From NCBI GenBank assembly GCA_003648225.1, contig QMOL01000030.1, positions 1 through 16,084 of the forward strand: 16,084 nucleotides of DNA, read 5' to 3'. Positions 1-8,274 of this stretch are shown here, in pieces (the stretch's first letter is position 1; each line of letters starts with the position of its first letter). A model generated the notes under the pieces. It was not told the DNA's origin and ran no database searches. It saw nothing but the letters and a program-made list of their open reading frames with translations. This stretch comes from Chlamydiota bacterium. GTDB lineage: Bacteria > Auribacterota > UBA3054 > B51-G9. The translations under genes and the position numbers were made by a program.

Positions 1-260
1 CCACCTTCAATGACAATTTCGCGACCGAGTTCAGCCAGAATGGTAGTAATGCCTGTATCCTGACAAATGGGGATATTTTTTTCGCGTGCGATTTCAGCAT
101 TTTCAATTATACACCCAAGTATTTTCTTCGGCGAAAGATCATCTTCTTTTTCTTTAGCGAGGCGCAGCGCGTTGTCAACATCTTCGGGCAAGTTAACACA
201 GGCATTGATAAGGAGTTTTTCCACTGTATTAATAATTTCATTGGTATTAATGTTTCGCAT
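1..260 (-). CDS. Fumarate hydratase class I, alpha/N-terminal part (3' end beyond window)
   Basis: Only the first 86 codons are present, read from the ATG at 260-258 towards the left edge. Class I (iron-sulfur) fumarases interconvert fumarate and malate in the cytoplasm. The translated fragment begins MRNINTNEIINTVEKLLINA and carries the family hallmark PICQDTG at residues 63-69; Cys65 should be one ligand of the catalytic [4Fe-4S] cluster. Helical text typical of the family precedes it (LPEDVDNAL, ILGCIIENAEIA). The start lies 7 bases after the stop of the 902-residue secreted-protein gene, so the two are probably co-transcribed. The beta part of the enzyme may be a separate downstream gene or fused; the window does not show which. 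Tartrate dehydratase alpha subunits share this N-terminus, so substrate choice is inferred from the more common case. Confidence 0.85.
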   Translation of the reverse strand, partial: MRNINTNEIINTVEKLLINACVNLPEDVDNALRLAKEKEDDLSPKKILGCIIENAEIAREKNIPICQDTGITTILAELGREIVIEG

Positions 261-267
261 AAAAATA

Positions 268-2976
268 TTAATTTAGTAATTTATTTTGTTTTAAGAATGT
301 ACTCCAAAGAGAATACGGACGTTTGTATTCTCCGGCATTCATATTAAATTCCTGTGACCAGAATTCCGGAATTAAACCATTTTTATTTTCTCTGATATAA
401 AAATTCTCTACAGCTTCTAACAATAAATTCGCAAGACGAAGTTTCTGCGCTTTTTTTGGTGTGTCCATTTTAGCAAATTCATACAACGCGTCTGCGAAAT
501 CGATTGTTGCTTCAGTAGAAAGTAAGCCCGCATAATTTCCCGTGGTATTATGCCCCAGAATTTCTTCTGCCATTCCCATCCCGCGTGTTGTATTTTCGAT
601 TGATTTTCTCATAAATATTTCACCAAGATGAAGCAAACGATTTGCTTCATTAGCGAACGATTTATTTTCCGAAATATTATAAGCGATAATATTTGCTTTA
701 GCTAACTTTGTATAAGTCAAAAGGTCAGGATAATCATTATAATTATAAATTAATTTACCGCGAAGTTTTGTTAGTAAGTTTTCGGCGAGAGAAATCGCGT
801 CTTTTTTTCCGGAATTTAACAAATCGAAAATATCTTTGTTGATTTTTTTAATTCCAACTTTTCTGATAATTTTTTCCCCGATCACATTTTTATCAAGTGT
901 CCAGTCATACTTTATAAATAATTTTTGTAAAGATATTCCGGTATGTTTATCAGTATTTATTTTATTTGTCAAGCAGGAATATAATTCATTAATTTTAGTG
1001 GAAACCGCAGCGCTCCATTTCCTGTTTCTTGATGCTAAAAGCAATTCAGCTTGTAGTTTCATTTCATTGTAAGTAAAAGTATTTGTACAGTCAATTGATG
1101 CAATAAAATGTTTTACAAGCCTTTCTTTTTCCGCATCAACAAGCTGAACGGGTAAAATGCCGAGTTGAATGATATCCGGGAGCAAACTTGCCACGTCGGT
1201 ATTTTCAGGAATAATAGACACGGAAGATTTAACGGACAAAACATTATCAGGTTCAAGACATTTCAACAGGGTTCCCGAGAGTGGTTTTGCGATATTAGAG
1301 ACAAAACACCGTCCGTTTTTTTCGATGGATTTTCTCCCGACAAGCCACATCATATTATTTTTTTCAAATACGCCGGAAGGGTTTTCAAAACAAATTGAAC
1401 CATTCAAACCTTCTACATAAAGAAAGGGGATCAACTGCATTGAAAGAGGAATTATTTCATTAACATGATTATAGAATATCCATTTATTTTTTTCAGGCTT
1501 GAAATGAGATAATATTCTTTCCAATCTGAAACCCGGTATAACAAGGTTGCTTTTTTCATCAGTTTCAATATGAAAAAGAGGATTGTGCACATTTGCGATT
1601 TTAATATTATTTTTAGCGGTAATTCTTGTTTCTATATTTATTTTAGTTGAGTTTTTCGGACGTGAATAATATTGTTCTATTGTTACCCCGCCTATTTTTT
1701 TATTAAAAGTCCAACCACGAATCAAGACCTTATTCTCCTCGCCTTCAAAATATTGAATTGATTTAGATGAAAAATTTAATGTTATCACTTTATTATTCGG
1801 AGTAATAACATCAATTGACATAAGTTTATCTACAACAGCTACCGTTTTGAATTTACTGTTTACTTTTATCGCGAATTGAATATTTTTTATTCCGGATGGT
1901 GCCTTAACAAAGCGAATTCTAACATTGTTCTGCACCCAATCATAAGCGATCATTTTTTCTTTTATATTTATAATTCTTTCCCATCCGCTTTTATCATTTG
2001 ACTTTGAAATAAATCTATATTTATTAAAAAGCGGAATAGTAAACTCAGTGTTAGTGTTTAAATATGGCGAAACTATCCTTCCTTTAATTTTAGAAATATT
2101 TCTATATGAGCGGACTGTCCATTCAACTTCAGCTACTCCGCCGGCAGGGATAGCAGGAATCAATTGTGTTTGTTTATCTTTATCTATAACACCTGTTTTA
2201 TTAACAGCATCAATTTTGATAATGTTGCCGGGATCAGAGACATAGTTTTTCCATCCTGTATTTTTCAGAATAGCAACAATTTTAATCGGCGCCCCGGCTT
2301 GTGGATCAATTGATTTGGAAATCATTTCTGATAATATGATTTTTGGTACAAGAAAAATGCTATTGTCTTTTTTGAAGTCCGCAGTTTTATTTTTTTCAAT
2401 TTTTGAAATTTTCCACGTTTTTTTTGCGCCTGTTATTCCGAATTGAATATCAGGTTCCCGCGCCGGATCATCACATTTTTGTAAACTGATCAACGCCGGT
2501 AAGATTAAATCAACGGGAAAAACAGTTTTTGACGAATTATAATATATCTCAAAAACAAGATTAATATTTTTATTATTATCAATTGCCGGAATACCTCTTA
2601 AATAAACAGGTTGATTAGTTTTAACAATCGCATCAAATAATTCAGTTCCGTTAGCTGTTAATTTACAATAAGCTGATTTATTATTATTTTCCGCTGAGGC
2701 GATTGCACAAATGAAATTTATTTTTTTATCTGCCGGATTATTTATCTTTACCTTAATAAAGAGAGATGTTCGTGACGATCCCGGCAAAATAGAGATACGA
2801 AGACATTGAACCGGTTCTCCATTGATATTATGGAAAGATTCACGAACAATCGCGTCTTTGCTTATTGTAAGAGAATTAATTTGTCTTACAGGATCACAAA
2901 GTATTTCTCCTTTAAATGATTCCGCGTTAACATACAAAGCGGCAGCAATAAAAATGTAACTGACAAACTTTGTCAT
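268..2976 (-). CDS. Large secreted protein of unknown function (902 aa)
   Basis: I do not recognise this family. The protein starts with a clear Sec signal peptide (MTKFVSYIFIAAALYVNA, cleavage near residues 18-19), so it is exported to the periplasm or surface. The chain is rich in Lys, Ile and Asn. Residues about 220-310 look like an immunoglobulin-type CARDB/NEW3 fold (VAILKNTGW, then PAIPAGGVAEVEWTV). Residues about 330-620 have a beta-rich pattern. The last about 250 residues look alpha-helical (repeated Leu/Ala-rich amphipathic stretches) and might be an alpha/alpha-barrel-like domain, which is speculative. No transmembrane anchor, lipobox or cell-wall motif is visible. The start lies 2 bases after the argD stop, and the stop lies 7 bases before the fumarase start, so it sits inside a metabolic transcription unit. 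Polysaccharide binding or processing is possible, but nothing catalytic can be pointed to. Confidence 0.8.
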   Translation of the reverse strand: MTKFVSYIFIAAALYVNAESFKGEILCDPVRQINSLTISKDAIVRESFHNINGEPVQCLRISILPGSSRTSLFIKVKINNPADKKINFICAIASAENNNKSAYCKLTANGTELFDAIVKTNQPVYLRGIPAIDNNKNINLVFEIYYNSSKTVFPVDLILPALISLQKCDDPAREPDIQFGITGAKKTWKISKIEKNKTADFKKDNSIFLVPKIILSEMISKSIDPQAGAPIKIVAILKNTGWKNYVSDPGNIIKIDAVNKTGVIDKDKQTQLIPAIPAGGVAEVEWTVRSYRNISKIKGRIVSPYLNTNTEFTIPLFNKYRFISKSNDKSGWERIINIKEKMIAYDWVQNNVRIRFVKAPSGIKNIQFAIKVNSKFKTVAVVDKLMSIDVITPNNKVITLNFSSKSIQYFEGEENKVLIRGWTFNKKIGGVTIEQYYSRPKNSTKINIETRITAKNNIKIANVHNPLFHIETDEKSNLVIPGFRLERILSHFKPEKNKWIFYNHVNEIIPLSMQLIPFLYVEGLNGSICFENPSGVFEKNNMMWLVGRKSIEKNGRCFVSNIAKPLSGTLLKCLEPDNVLSVKSSVSIIPENTDVASLLPDIIQLGILPVQLVDAEKERLVKHFIASIDCTNTFTYNEMKLQAELLLASRNRKWSAAVSTKINELYSCLTNKINTDKHTGISLQKLFIKYDWTLDKNVIGEKIIRKVGIKKINKDIFDLLNSGKKDAISLAENLLTKLRGKLIYNYNDYPDLLTYTKLAKANIIAYNISENKSFANEANRLLHLGEIFMRKSIENTTRGMGMAEEILGHNTTGNYAGLLSTEATIDFADALYEFAKMDTPKKAQKLRLANLLLEAVENFYIRENKNGLIPEFWSQEFNMNAGEYKRPYSLWSTFLKQNKLLN

Positions 2977-2978
2977 TT

Positions 2979-4151
2979 TTATATTTTTGATAATGCGGTA
3001 TGCAGCGCGTTAAAAGTTATCTCTATTTCATTTTCTGAAATAAAGACAGAGGTTAAAAAACGAATAACCCGTTCATGAGTGCAGTTTACAAGAACGTTAT
3101 CCTCAAGACAACTTTTAACAATTGACTGTCCGGGAATATCAAGTTCAATTCCAAGCATTGCGCCCGCGCCGCGAACGTTGCGAATCACGTTAAATTCTTG
3201 TTTTAGCTTTTCGGCATTTTGTTTCAGAGATTTTTCCACGTTTTTAGCTTTTTCAAGACCTTTTTCATTTTCAATTACTGAAATAACTGCGAGGCCGGCC
3301 GCGCAAACGAGCGGGTTACCGCCGTAAGTAGAGGCATGGCTGCCCGGCTGCAAAACGTCGGCGACATTTTGTGCGGCAACTATTGCGCCAATAGGCACCC
3401 CGCCGCCAAGCGCTTTTGCGAGGGTCATAATATCAGGCTTAACATTATAAAGTTGATATGCGAACCATTCACCTGTTCTTGCCACTCCGGTTTGCACTTC
3501 ATCAAAAATGAGGAGGCAATTTCTATCGTTACAAATATTTTTTAATTCCTTAAAATAATTTTCCGGCGCTACATTAACCCCTCCTTCTCCTTGAATCGGC
3601 TCGACCATAATTGCACATGTTTCATCATCAATAATTTCTTTGACGGCCTGAATATCGCCAAAAGGGACATAAGAGAAGCCTGGAATCAGCGGTTCAAAAT
3701 CTTTGCGATATTTTTCCTGACCCGTGGCAGACAATGCGCCAAGAGTTCTTCCGTGGAAAGAATCGAGCATCGAAACAAATTTCCATTTCCCTTTATTTTT
3801 ACCCCATTTACGGGCAATCTTCATCGCTCCCTCATTGGCTTCCGCGCCGGAATTAGAGAAAAACACTTTACCGGGGAAAGAGCGTTTGATGATTTTTTCC
3901 GCAAGCTGTCCCTGCAATGGTAATAAATAATTATTTGGCGCGTGGAGCAGTTTTGCCGCCTGTTTTTGAATAGCGGTGACAACTTTCGGATGACAGTGTC
4001 CTACAATATTAACTCCCCAACCGGGATACATATCGAGATATTTTCCTCCATTTTCTTCAATCAGCCACGAACCTTTTCCTTCAACAAAAGAAAGAGGAAA
4101 CCTACCGACTGACGGGATAACGTAGTTATCGAATAGTTTTTGAGTTTGCAT
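2979..4151 (-). CDS. argD: Acetylornithine aminotransferase (ArgD), 390 aa
   Basis: PLP-dependent class III aminotransferase that converts N-acetylglutamate semialdehyde plus glutamate to N-acetylornithine in cytoplasmic arginine synthesis; many homologues also act on succinyl-diaminopimelate. Visible motifs: SGAEANE (101-107, phosphate binding), FHGRT (132-136), VEPIQGEGG (183-191), FDEVQTG with Asp217 for the pyridine nitrogen, TLAKALGGG with Lys246 as the Schiff-base lysine, and STYGGNP after it. Length is normal for ArgD (about 390-400). The ATG at 4151-4149 begins MQTQKLFDNYVIP, which fits the family. No good Shine-Dalgarno sequence precedes it; instead the leader carries 7-bp tandem repeats. 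It follows argB after a 162-base gap and precedes the 902-residue gene by 2 bases. Close relatives (GABA or ornithine aminotransferases) share the motifs, but the argJ-argB context makes ArgD the best reading. Confidence 0.95.
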   Translation of the reverse strand: MQTQKLFDNYVIPSVGRFPLSFVEGKGSWLIEENGGKYLDMYPGWGVNIVGHCHPKVVTAIQKQAAKLLHAPNNYLLPLQGQLAEKIIKRSFPGKVFFSNSGAEANEGAMKIARKWGKNKGKWKFVSMLDSFHGRTLGALSATGQEKYRKDFEPLIPGFSYVPFGDIQAVKEIIDDETCAIMVEPIQGEGGVNVAPENYFKELKNICNDRNCLLIFDEVQTGVARTGEWFAYQLYNVKPDIMTLAKALGGGVPIGAIVAAQNVADVLQPGSHASTYGGNPLVCAAGLAVISVIENEKGLEKAKNVEKSLKQNAEKLKQEFNVIRNVRGAGAMLGIELDIPGQSIVKSCLEDNVLVNCTHERVIRFLTSVFISENEIEITFNALHTALSKI

Positions 4152-4167
4152 TTTTAATTTATGTATT

Positions 4168-4211
4168 GTTTTTTGTTTTTTGTTTTTTGTTCTTTACTTG
4201 AACATTGAACA
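4168..4211. repeat. Two adjacent 7-bp tandem repeat sets in the argD leader
   Basis: On the plus strand GTTTTTT occurs three times in a row (4168-4188), followed by a degenerate fourth copy GTTCTTT (4189-4195). After two more bases TTGAACA occurs twice (4198-4211). Both sets have a period of exactly seven bases. They lie 17-60 bases upstream of the argD start on the minus strand, so they would be in the leader or promoter region of argD. I cannot say whether they are functional. Confidence 0.75.
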
Positions 4212-4313
4212 TTTTTATTTTAAAAGTGTATCTGTGCGTATTAATTATTGATTATTTAATTTGTGCTTTATGTTTTTGTATATTGGCAAGGAGGACAAAA
4301 TTCAAAGTACACA

Positions 4314-5195
4314 TCAGATTATTTCCGTTCCGATACCTTTATCGGTAAATATTTCAAGAAGCAGGCTGTGTGGAGTTTTTCCATTGATAATATGTGTTTT
4401 ATGAACATGATTTTTTAAAGCTCCAAGGCACGCATCTACTTTTGGTATCATTCCGCCTGAAATAACTTCTTCATTTTTTAATTTTGGAATTTCATCAACT
4501 TTTATTGTTGAAATTAATGAGTTCTCATCTTTGATATTCCTGAAGATTCCCTGTACATCAGTTAGATAAACAAGTTTTTCCGCCGTTAAAGATGAGGCGA
4601 TTTCCGAAGCAACAGTATCGGCGTTAATATTATAAACATATCCATCAGCGTCAACTCCGAGTGGAGCGATAACCGGTATTTTCTCTTCGAGCAGTACGTC
4701 AAAAATAGGTCGGGGATTTATTCTTTGTACCTCGCCCACAAAGCCCCAATCCACATTCTCGCCTTTTTCGTTTTTCCCGGAGATTTTTTTTACGCGAATC
4801 ATTCGTCCGGTTTTCCCTGATAGTTGAGTTGCCGGATAACCGAGTTCATTAATTTTATTTACGAGCCATGAATTCACTTCATTAACAAGCACATCTTCGA
4901 CAATCGAGATTGCTTTTTTAGATGTAACACGCAATCCGTTTACAAATTCAGTTTTAATATTTTCTTTTTCTAACCTTCGGGAAATATGCTTCCCGCCACC
5001 ATGAATAATAATCGGCTTCATACCAACAGCGGCCATAAAAACGACATCGCGCAAAACGCTAATTTCCGGGCTGTCATTTTCAAGGGTTGAGCCGCCATAT
5101 TTTATAACAACAATTTTATTTTTGAACTGCTGGATGTAAGGCAGAGCTTCAATAAGGACATTTGATTTTTCGATAGCTGTTTTCATTTTAGACAT
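4314..5195 (-). CDS. argB: Acetylglutamate kinase (ArgB), probably arginine-sensitive type
   Basis: Phosphorylates N-acetylglutamate with ATP, the second step of arginine synthesis; amino-acid kinase fold, cytoplasmic. Using the first ATG (5195-5193) the protein has 293 residues. Motifs: KYGGS (32-36), HGGGK (65-69), the INADTVASEIASSL segment with Asn191 and YLTDVQG for substrate and nucleotide contacts, and SGGMIPKVDACLGAL with Lys252. An N-terminal helix (IEKSNVLIEALPYI) precedes the kinase core and the C-terminus reads HSLLLEIFTDKGIGTE. In this family both features mark the hexameric, arginine-feedback-inhibited form rather than the shorter E. coli type, so end-product inhibition is likely (inferred). 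A TTG lies three codons upstream and another ATG three codons downstream (5186); no Shine-Dalgarno sequence settles the start. It lies 79 bases after argJ. Confidence 0.95.
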   Translation of the reverse strand: MSKMKTAIEKSNVLIEALPYIQQFKNKIVVIKYGGSTLENDSPEISVLRDVVFMAAVGMKPIIIHGGGKHISRRLEKENIKTEFVNGLRVTSKKAISIVEDVLVNEVNSWLVNKINELGYPATQLSGKTGRMIRVKKISGKNEKGENVDWGFVGEVQRINPRPIFDVLLEEKIPVIAPLGVDADGYVYNINADTVASEIASSLTAEKLVYLTDVQGIFRNIKDENSLISTIKVDEIPKLKNEEVISGGMIPKVDACLGALKNHVHKTHIINGKTPHSLLLEIFTDKGIGTEII

Positions 5196-5274
5196 TAATT
5201 GCAATAATTTACGCTAATTACTTATTTTTCTTATTCCGGTTTATCGGGACAAGTGGTATTTACCATTTTTGTTT

Positions 5275-6453
5275 TTAGCTATAATTCACATTTATATCCA
5301 CATATTTATGCGAGAGGTCGCATGTCCATATTGTCGCTTGTGAATTTCCGGAATTAATATTTACTGTTATTTCAATTCCCTGTTTTTCAAATTCTTTTTT
5401 TAAGATTTTAGGATCAGCATTCGCTTTCAACCCGTTTTTTACTGTCAAAACACCATTAAAATAAACATCTAATTTATTTTGATCAAATGAAACACCCGAC
5501 TTGCCTGCCGCTGCAACAACTCTTCCCCAATTTGGATTGCAACCGTAGAGAGCTGTTTTTACGAGAGGTGAATTGGCGATTGATCTTGCGATTTTATCGG
5601 CGTCATTTTCTGTTTTACATCCTTCCGCGATAACGGCGACAAATTTTGTAGCGCCTTCGCCGTCACGAACAATCATTTTAGCCAAGTCGATACAGACCGA
5701 TTCCAGAGCTTCATTAAAAGTTATTTTATCATCTTCGGTTAAGGCTACATTTGACGCGCCATTTGCCAGTATAATCACGGAATCATTTGTGCTGGTATCA
5801 CTATCAATGGTAATTCTATTAAAACTTTTATCAACAGCTTTTTTCAGTGCGACCTTAAGTATATGCTTGTCAATTTCCACATCGGTAGTTATAAAAGCAA
5901 GCATGGTTGCCATATCCGGCATTATCATTCCCGATCCTTTAGCGATACCGCCGATTTTTATTTTCCCGCCTGAGAGTTCTATTTCGCAAACAGCTTTTTT
6001 CGCAAAAGTGTCAGTTGTTAGAATTGCCTGTGCAGCGTTTTCATCATTATTTTCCGATAAATTTTTAATCAATACATCAAGAGAATTGATTATTTTATCT
6101 GATTGCAGCGGAACACCAATGATTCCGGTAGAAGACATCAGAATCTCAGTAGGAATACAATTGAGCCGTGTTGCAAGTTCTTCAACACATTTCATCGCGT
6201 TAGCATAACCTTCATCTCCGGTTGCTGCGTTTGCGTTTCCGGAGTTAACGAGGATAGCTTTAATTTTTTCGGAATTAATGTGATTTTTTGACAAGATTAC
6301 CGGTGCGGCACAGCATACATTTTTTGTAAAAACGCCTGCCGGAGTTGCCGGTGGGTCGGACGTAACAATCATCAAATCGAGTTTTGATTGTTTCAGGCCG
6401 CAGTTTAGCGCGGATGTTTTAAAACCTTTTGGATAAGTTATTCCTGTAGACAT
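5275..6453 (-). CDS. argJ: Bifunctional ornithine acetyltransferase / N-acetylglutamate synthase (ArgJ)
   Basis: Transfers the acetyl group from N-acetylornithine to glutamate, recycling it to the first step of arginine synthesis; some members also use acetyl-CoA. From the ATG at 6453-6451 it has 392 residues and starts MSTGITYPKGF, the usual family N-terminus. The self-cleavage site is intact: KGSGMIMPDMATMLAF, where cleavage before Thr183 yields alpha and beta chains with Thr183 as nucleophile. The STG motif (108-110) provides the oxyanion hole, and DSDTSTND and CNPNWGRVVAAAGKSG are further conserved blocks. An in-frame TTG at 6516 would extend it by 21 residues and overlap proS; I prefer the ATG because the extra residues do not resemble ArgJ. 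It lies 37 bases after proS and 79 before argB. Presence of argJ implies the cyclic acetyl pathway; a separate argA is then not strictly required. Confidence 0.95.
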   Translation of the reverse strand: MSTGITYPKGFKTSALNCGLKQSKLDLMIVTSDPPATPAGVFTKNVCCAAPVILSKNHINSEKIKAILVNSGNANAATGDEGYANAMKCVEELATRLNCIPTEILMSSTGIIGVPLQSDKIINSLDVLIKNLSENNDENAAQAILTTDTFAKKAVCEIELSGGKIKIGGIAKGSGMIMPDMATMLAFITTDVEIDKHILKVALKKAVDKSFNRITIDSDTSTNDSVIILANGASNVALTEDDKITFNEALESVCIDLAKMIVRDGEGATKFVAVIAEGCKTENDADKIARSIANSPLVKTALYGCNPNWGRVVAAAGKSGVSFDQNKLDVYFNGVLTVKNGLKANADPKILKKEFEKQGIEITVNINSGNSQATIWTCDLSHKYVDINVNYS

Positions 6454-6490
6454 TAGATAGTCGGACTGATGGATTAATGGATTTCTGATT

Positions 6491-8212
6491 TCAGGGGCAT
6501 GAATTATAAGCTTCAATTATTTTATCCAACGCGCCGTCAATATCTATCAATTCAGATTTTTTATCACAACGACGCTTTATTTCAATCTTCCCATCGGGAA
6601 GTGATCGCGGACTGATAGTAACACGCAGAGGGGTGCCGATCAAATCGGCGTCTTTAAATTTGAATCCCGGTTTGGCGTCTCTATCATCCACAAGAACATC
6701 TATTTTTTTTCCAATCAAATCTTTTTCAAGGGAATTTGTAATTTCCATTACTTTTTCATCTTTAACATCCAGTGGCTGGATAAGGATATCAAAAGGCGCG
6801 ATAGCTTTTGGCCAAATAATTCCCCAATCATCATGATGTTGTTCTATCGCCGCGGCGACGGTTCTAGTAACGCCGAGACCATAGCATCCCATAATAAAAT
6901 ATTTTTCTTTATTATCTGCATCAAGAAATTTAGCGTTCATTGATTCGGAATATTTTGTGCCGAGTTGGAAGATATTTCCCACTTCAATCCCGCGAGCCGA
7001 CTGCATCGGTTTCCCGCATTTCGGGCATAAGTCACCTTTTTTCTGAACAACGAGGTCAAAAAATTCAGTTTTAGGCAAATCACGTTTTACATTAAAATTA
7101 ACATAGTGATAATCTTTTTCATTTGCGCCGATAATACCGTTAGTGATATTTTCAACGGTTTTATCAAAGAAAAGATAATCAGGTTTTATGCCAATCGGCC
7201 CGCAATATCCGGCAACGACTCCACTTTCCTTTTTACTTTCCAAAAAATCAGGGAGAGCGATTTCAACTTCTAACGCATTAACCAAGTTATTCAATTTAGC
7301 CGGATTCATTTCCCGGTCACCCCGAATGAAGACAACGGCAAGTTTATCATCGCATCTGTAAAGAAGCGCTTTAATCGCCTGACAAGTTTTTTTCTTTAAG
7401 AAATCCGCGATATCCTCAATTGATTCTATTCCCGGGGTATGCACTTTATTCAAAGGCTTTTCTTCTTCATCAACAGATATTATTGGAACCATTCCTTCCG
7501 CCGTTTCATCAGTGGCGGTGTAGCCGCATGATTTATCTTGACAGTTTAGGATTAACGATTCGCCAGTATCTGCGAGCACCATTAATTCGTGGGCGATTTT
7601 TCCGCCTATTGCACCTGAATGACCGACAACGAGTCGCGCATCGAGCCCGCATTTATTAAAGATTCGTTTATAAGTATCAGCCATAACCTGATAATATGTT
7701 TCAAGATTTTCCTGTTTCGAATGAAAAGAATAAGCATCTTTCATTAAAAATTCACGTCCACGCATTACGCCGAAACGCGGTCGCACTTCATCACGAAATT
7801 TAGTTTGAATTTGATAAAGGCAAAGTGGTAAATCACGGTATGAATGAACTTCTCTTCTAACGAGGTCGGTAATAACTTCTTCGTGAGTGGGTCCGAGCAC
7901 ATAATTGTGGTTATGTCTGTCTTTCAGCCGCATAAGTTCTTTACCGTAAACCTGCCATCTGCCGGTTTCCATCCAAAGCTCACTTGGAGAAAGAACCGGC
8001 ATAAGAATTTCCTGCGCATTACTTTTATTCATTTCTTTTCTAACAATTTCGGCGACTTTGCGAATAACTTTCCAACCCACCGGCAGATATTCATAGATTC
8101 CGGCACCCACTTTTCTCATCATTCCGGAACGAATCATAAGGACATGACTAATCACCTCCGCATCTTTCGGAGTTTCTTTCATAGTACGAATAAAGGCATT
8201 TTTCCAACGCAT
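6491..8212 (-). CDS. proS: Prolyl-tRNA synthetase, bacterial type with editing insertion
   Basis: Class II aminoacyl-tRNA synthetase that charges tRNA-Pro in the cytoplasm. From the ATG at 8212-8210 it has 573 residues, the usual bacterial length. Seen in order: N-terminal catalytic part with GPTHEE (107-112), motif 2 FRDEVRPRFGVMRGREF (139-155), an insertion of about 160 residues (about 220-390) matching the YbaK-like INS domain that edits mischarged Ala-tRNA-Pro, then motif 3 GCYGLGVTRTVAAAIEQ (442-458) and a C-terminal anticodon-binding domain (about 470-573). Two cysteine pairs, CQDKSC near 224 and CPKC near 396, flank the insertion as in many bacterial ProRS. An in-frame TTG at 8224 could add four residues, but MRWKNAFIRTMKETPKDAE is the family start. 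It lies 62 bases downstream of the TolC-like gene and 37 upstream of argJ. Confidence 0.97.
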   Translation of the reverse strand: MRWKNAFIRTMKETPKDAEVISHVLMIRSGMMRKVGAGIYEYLPVGWKVIRKVAEIVRKEMNKSNAQEILMPVLSPSELWMETGRWQVYGKELMRLKDRHNHNYVLGPTHEEVITDLVRREVHSYRDLPLCLYQIQTKFRDEVRPRFGVMRGREFLMKDAYSFHSKQENLETYYQVMADTYKRIFNKCGLDARLVVGHSGAIGGKIAHELMVLADTGESLILNCQDKSCGYTATDETAEGMVPIISVDEEEKPLNKVHTPGIESIEDIADFLKKKTCQAIKALLYRCDDKLAVVFIRGDREMNPAKLNNLVNALEVEIALPDFLESKKESGVVAGYCGPIGIKPDYLFFDKTVENITNGIIGANEKDYHYVNFNVKRDLPKTEFFDLVVQKKGDLCPKCGKPMQSARGIEVGNIFQLGTKYSESMNAKFLDADNKEKYFIMGCYGLGVTRTVAAAIEQHHDDWGIIWPKAIAPFDILIQPLDVKDEKVMEITNSLEKDLIGKKIDVLVDDRDAKPGFKFKDADLIGTPLRVTISPRSLPDGKIEIKRRCDKKSELIDIDGALDKIIEAYNSCP

Positions 8213-8274
8213 AATAAATCCCAAGTATTAGAAATAAAAATTTAGTTTTAAAATATATTATTAATTGAATATTT

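Noticed and set aside
4288..4295. Strong Shine-Dalgarno-like AAGGAGGA on the plus strand between argD and argB
   Set aside because: No start codon follows at a usable distance and no plus-strand coding frame begins here.
5254..5265. TGGTA/TACCA hairpin followed by T-rich plus-strand sequence, like a terminator
   Set aside because: The stem is only 5 bp, and the T-run lies on the plus strand, where no gene ends; in the minus-strand direction there is no T-run after it.
5573..6208. 211-codon open frame on the plus strand opposite argJ
   Set aside because: It is entirely antisense to a firmly identified gene, and its Ser/Ile-rich translation looks like a mirror artefact.
6454..6516. TTG start extending ArgJ by 21 residues (similar upstream TTGs exist for argB and proS)
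   Set aside because: The extra residues do not resemble the families and, for argJ, overlap proS; the first ATG gives the normal N-terminus in each case.
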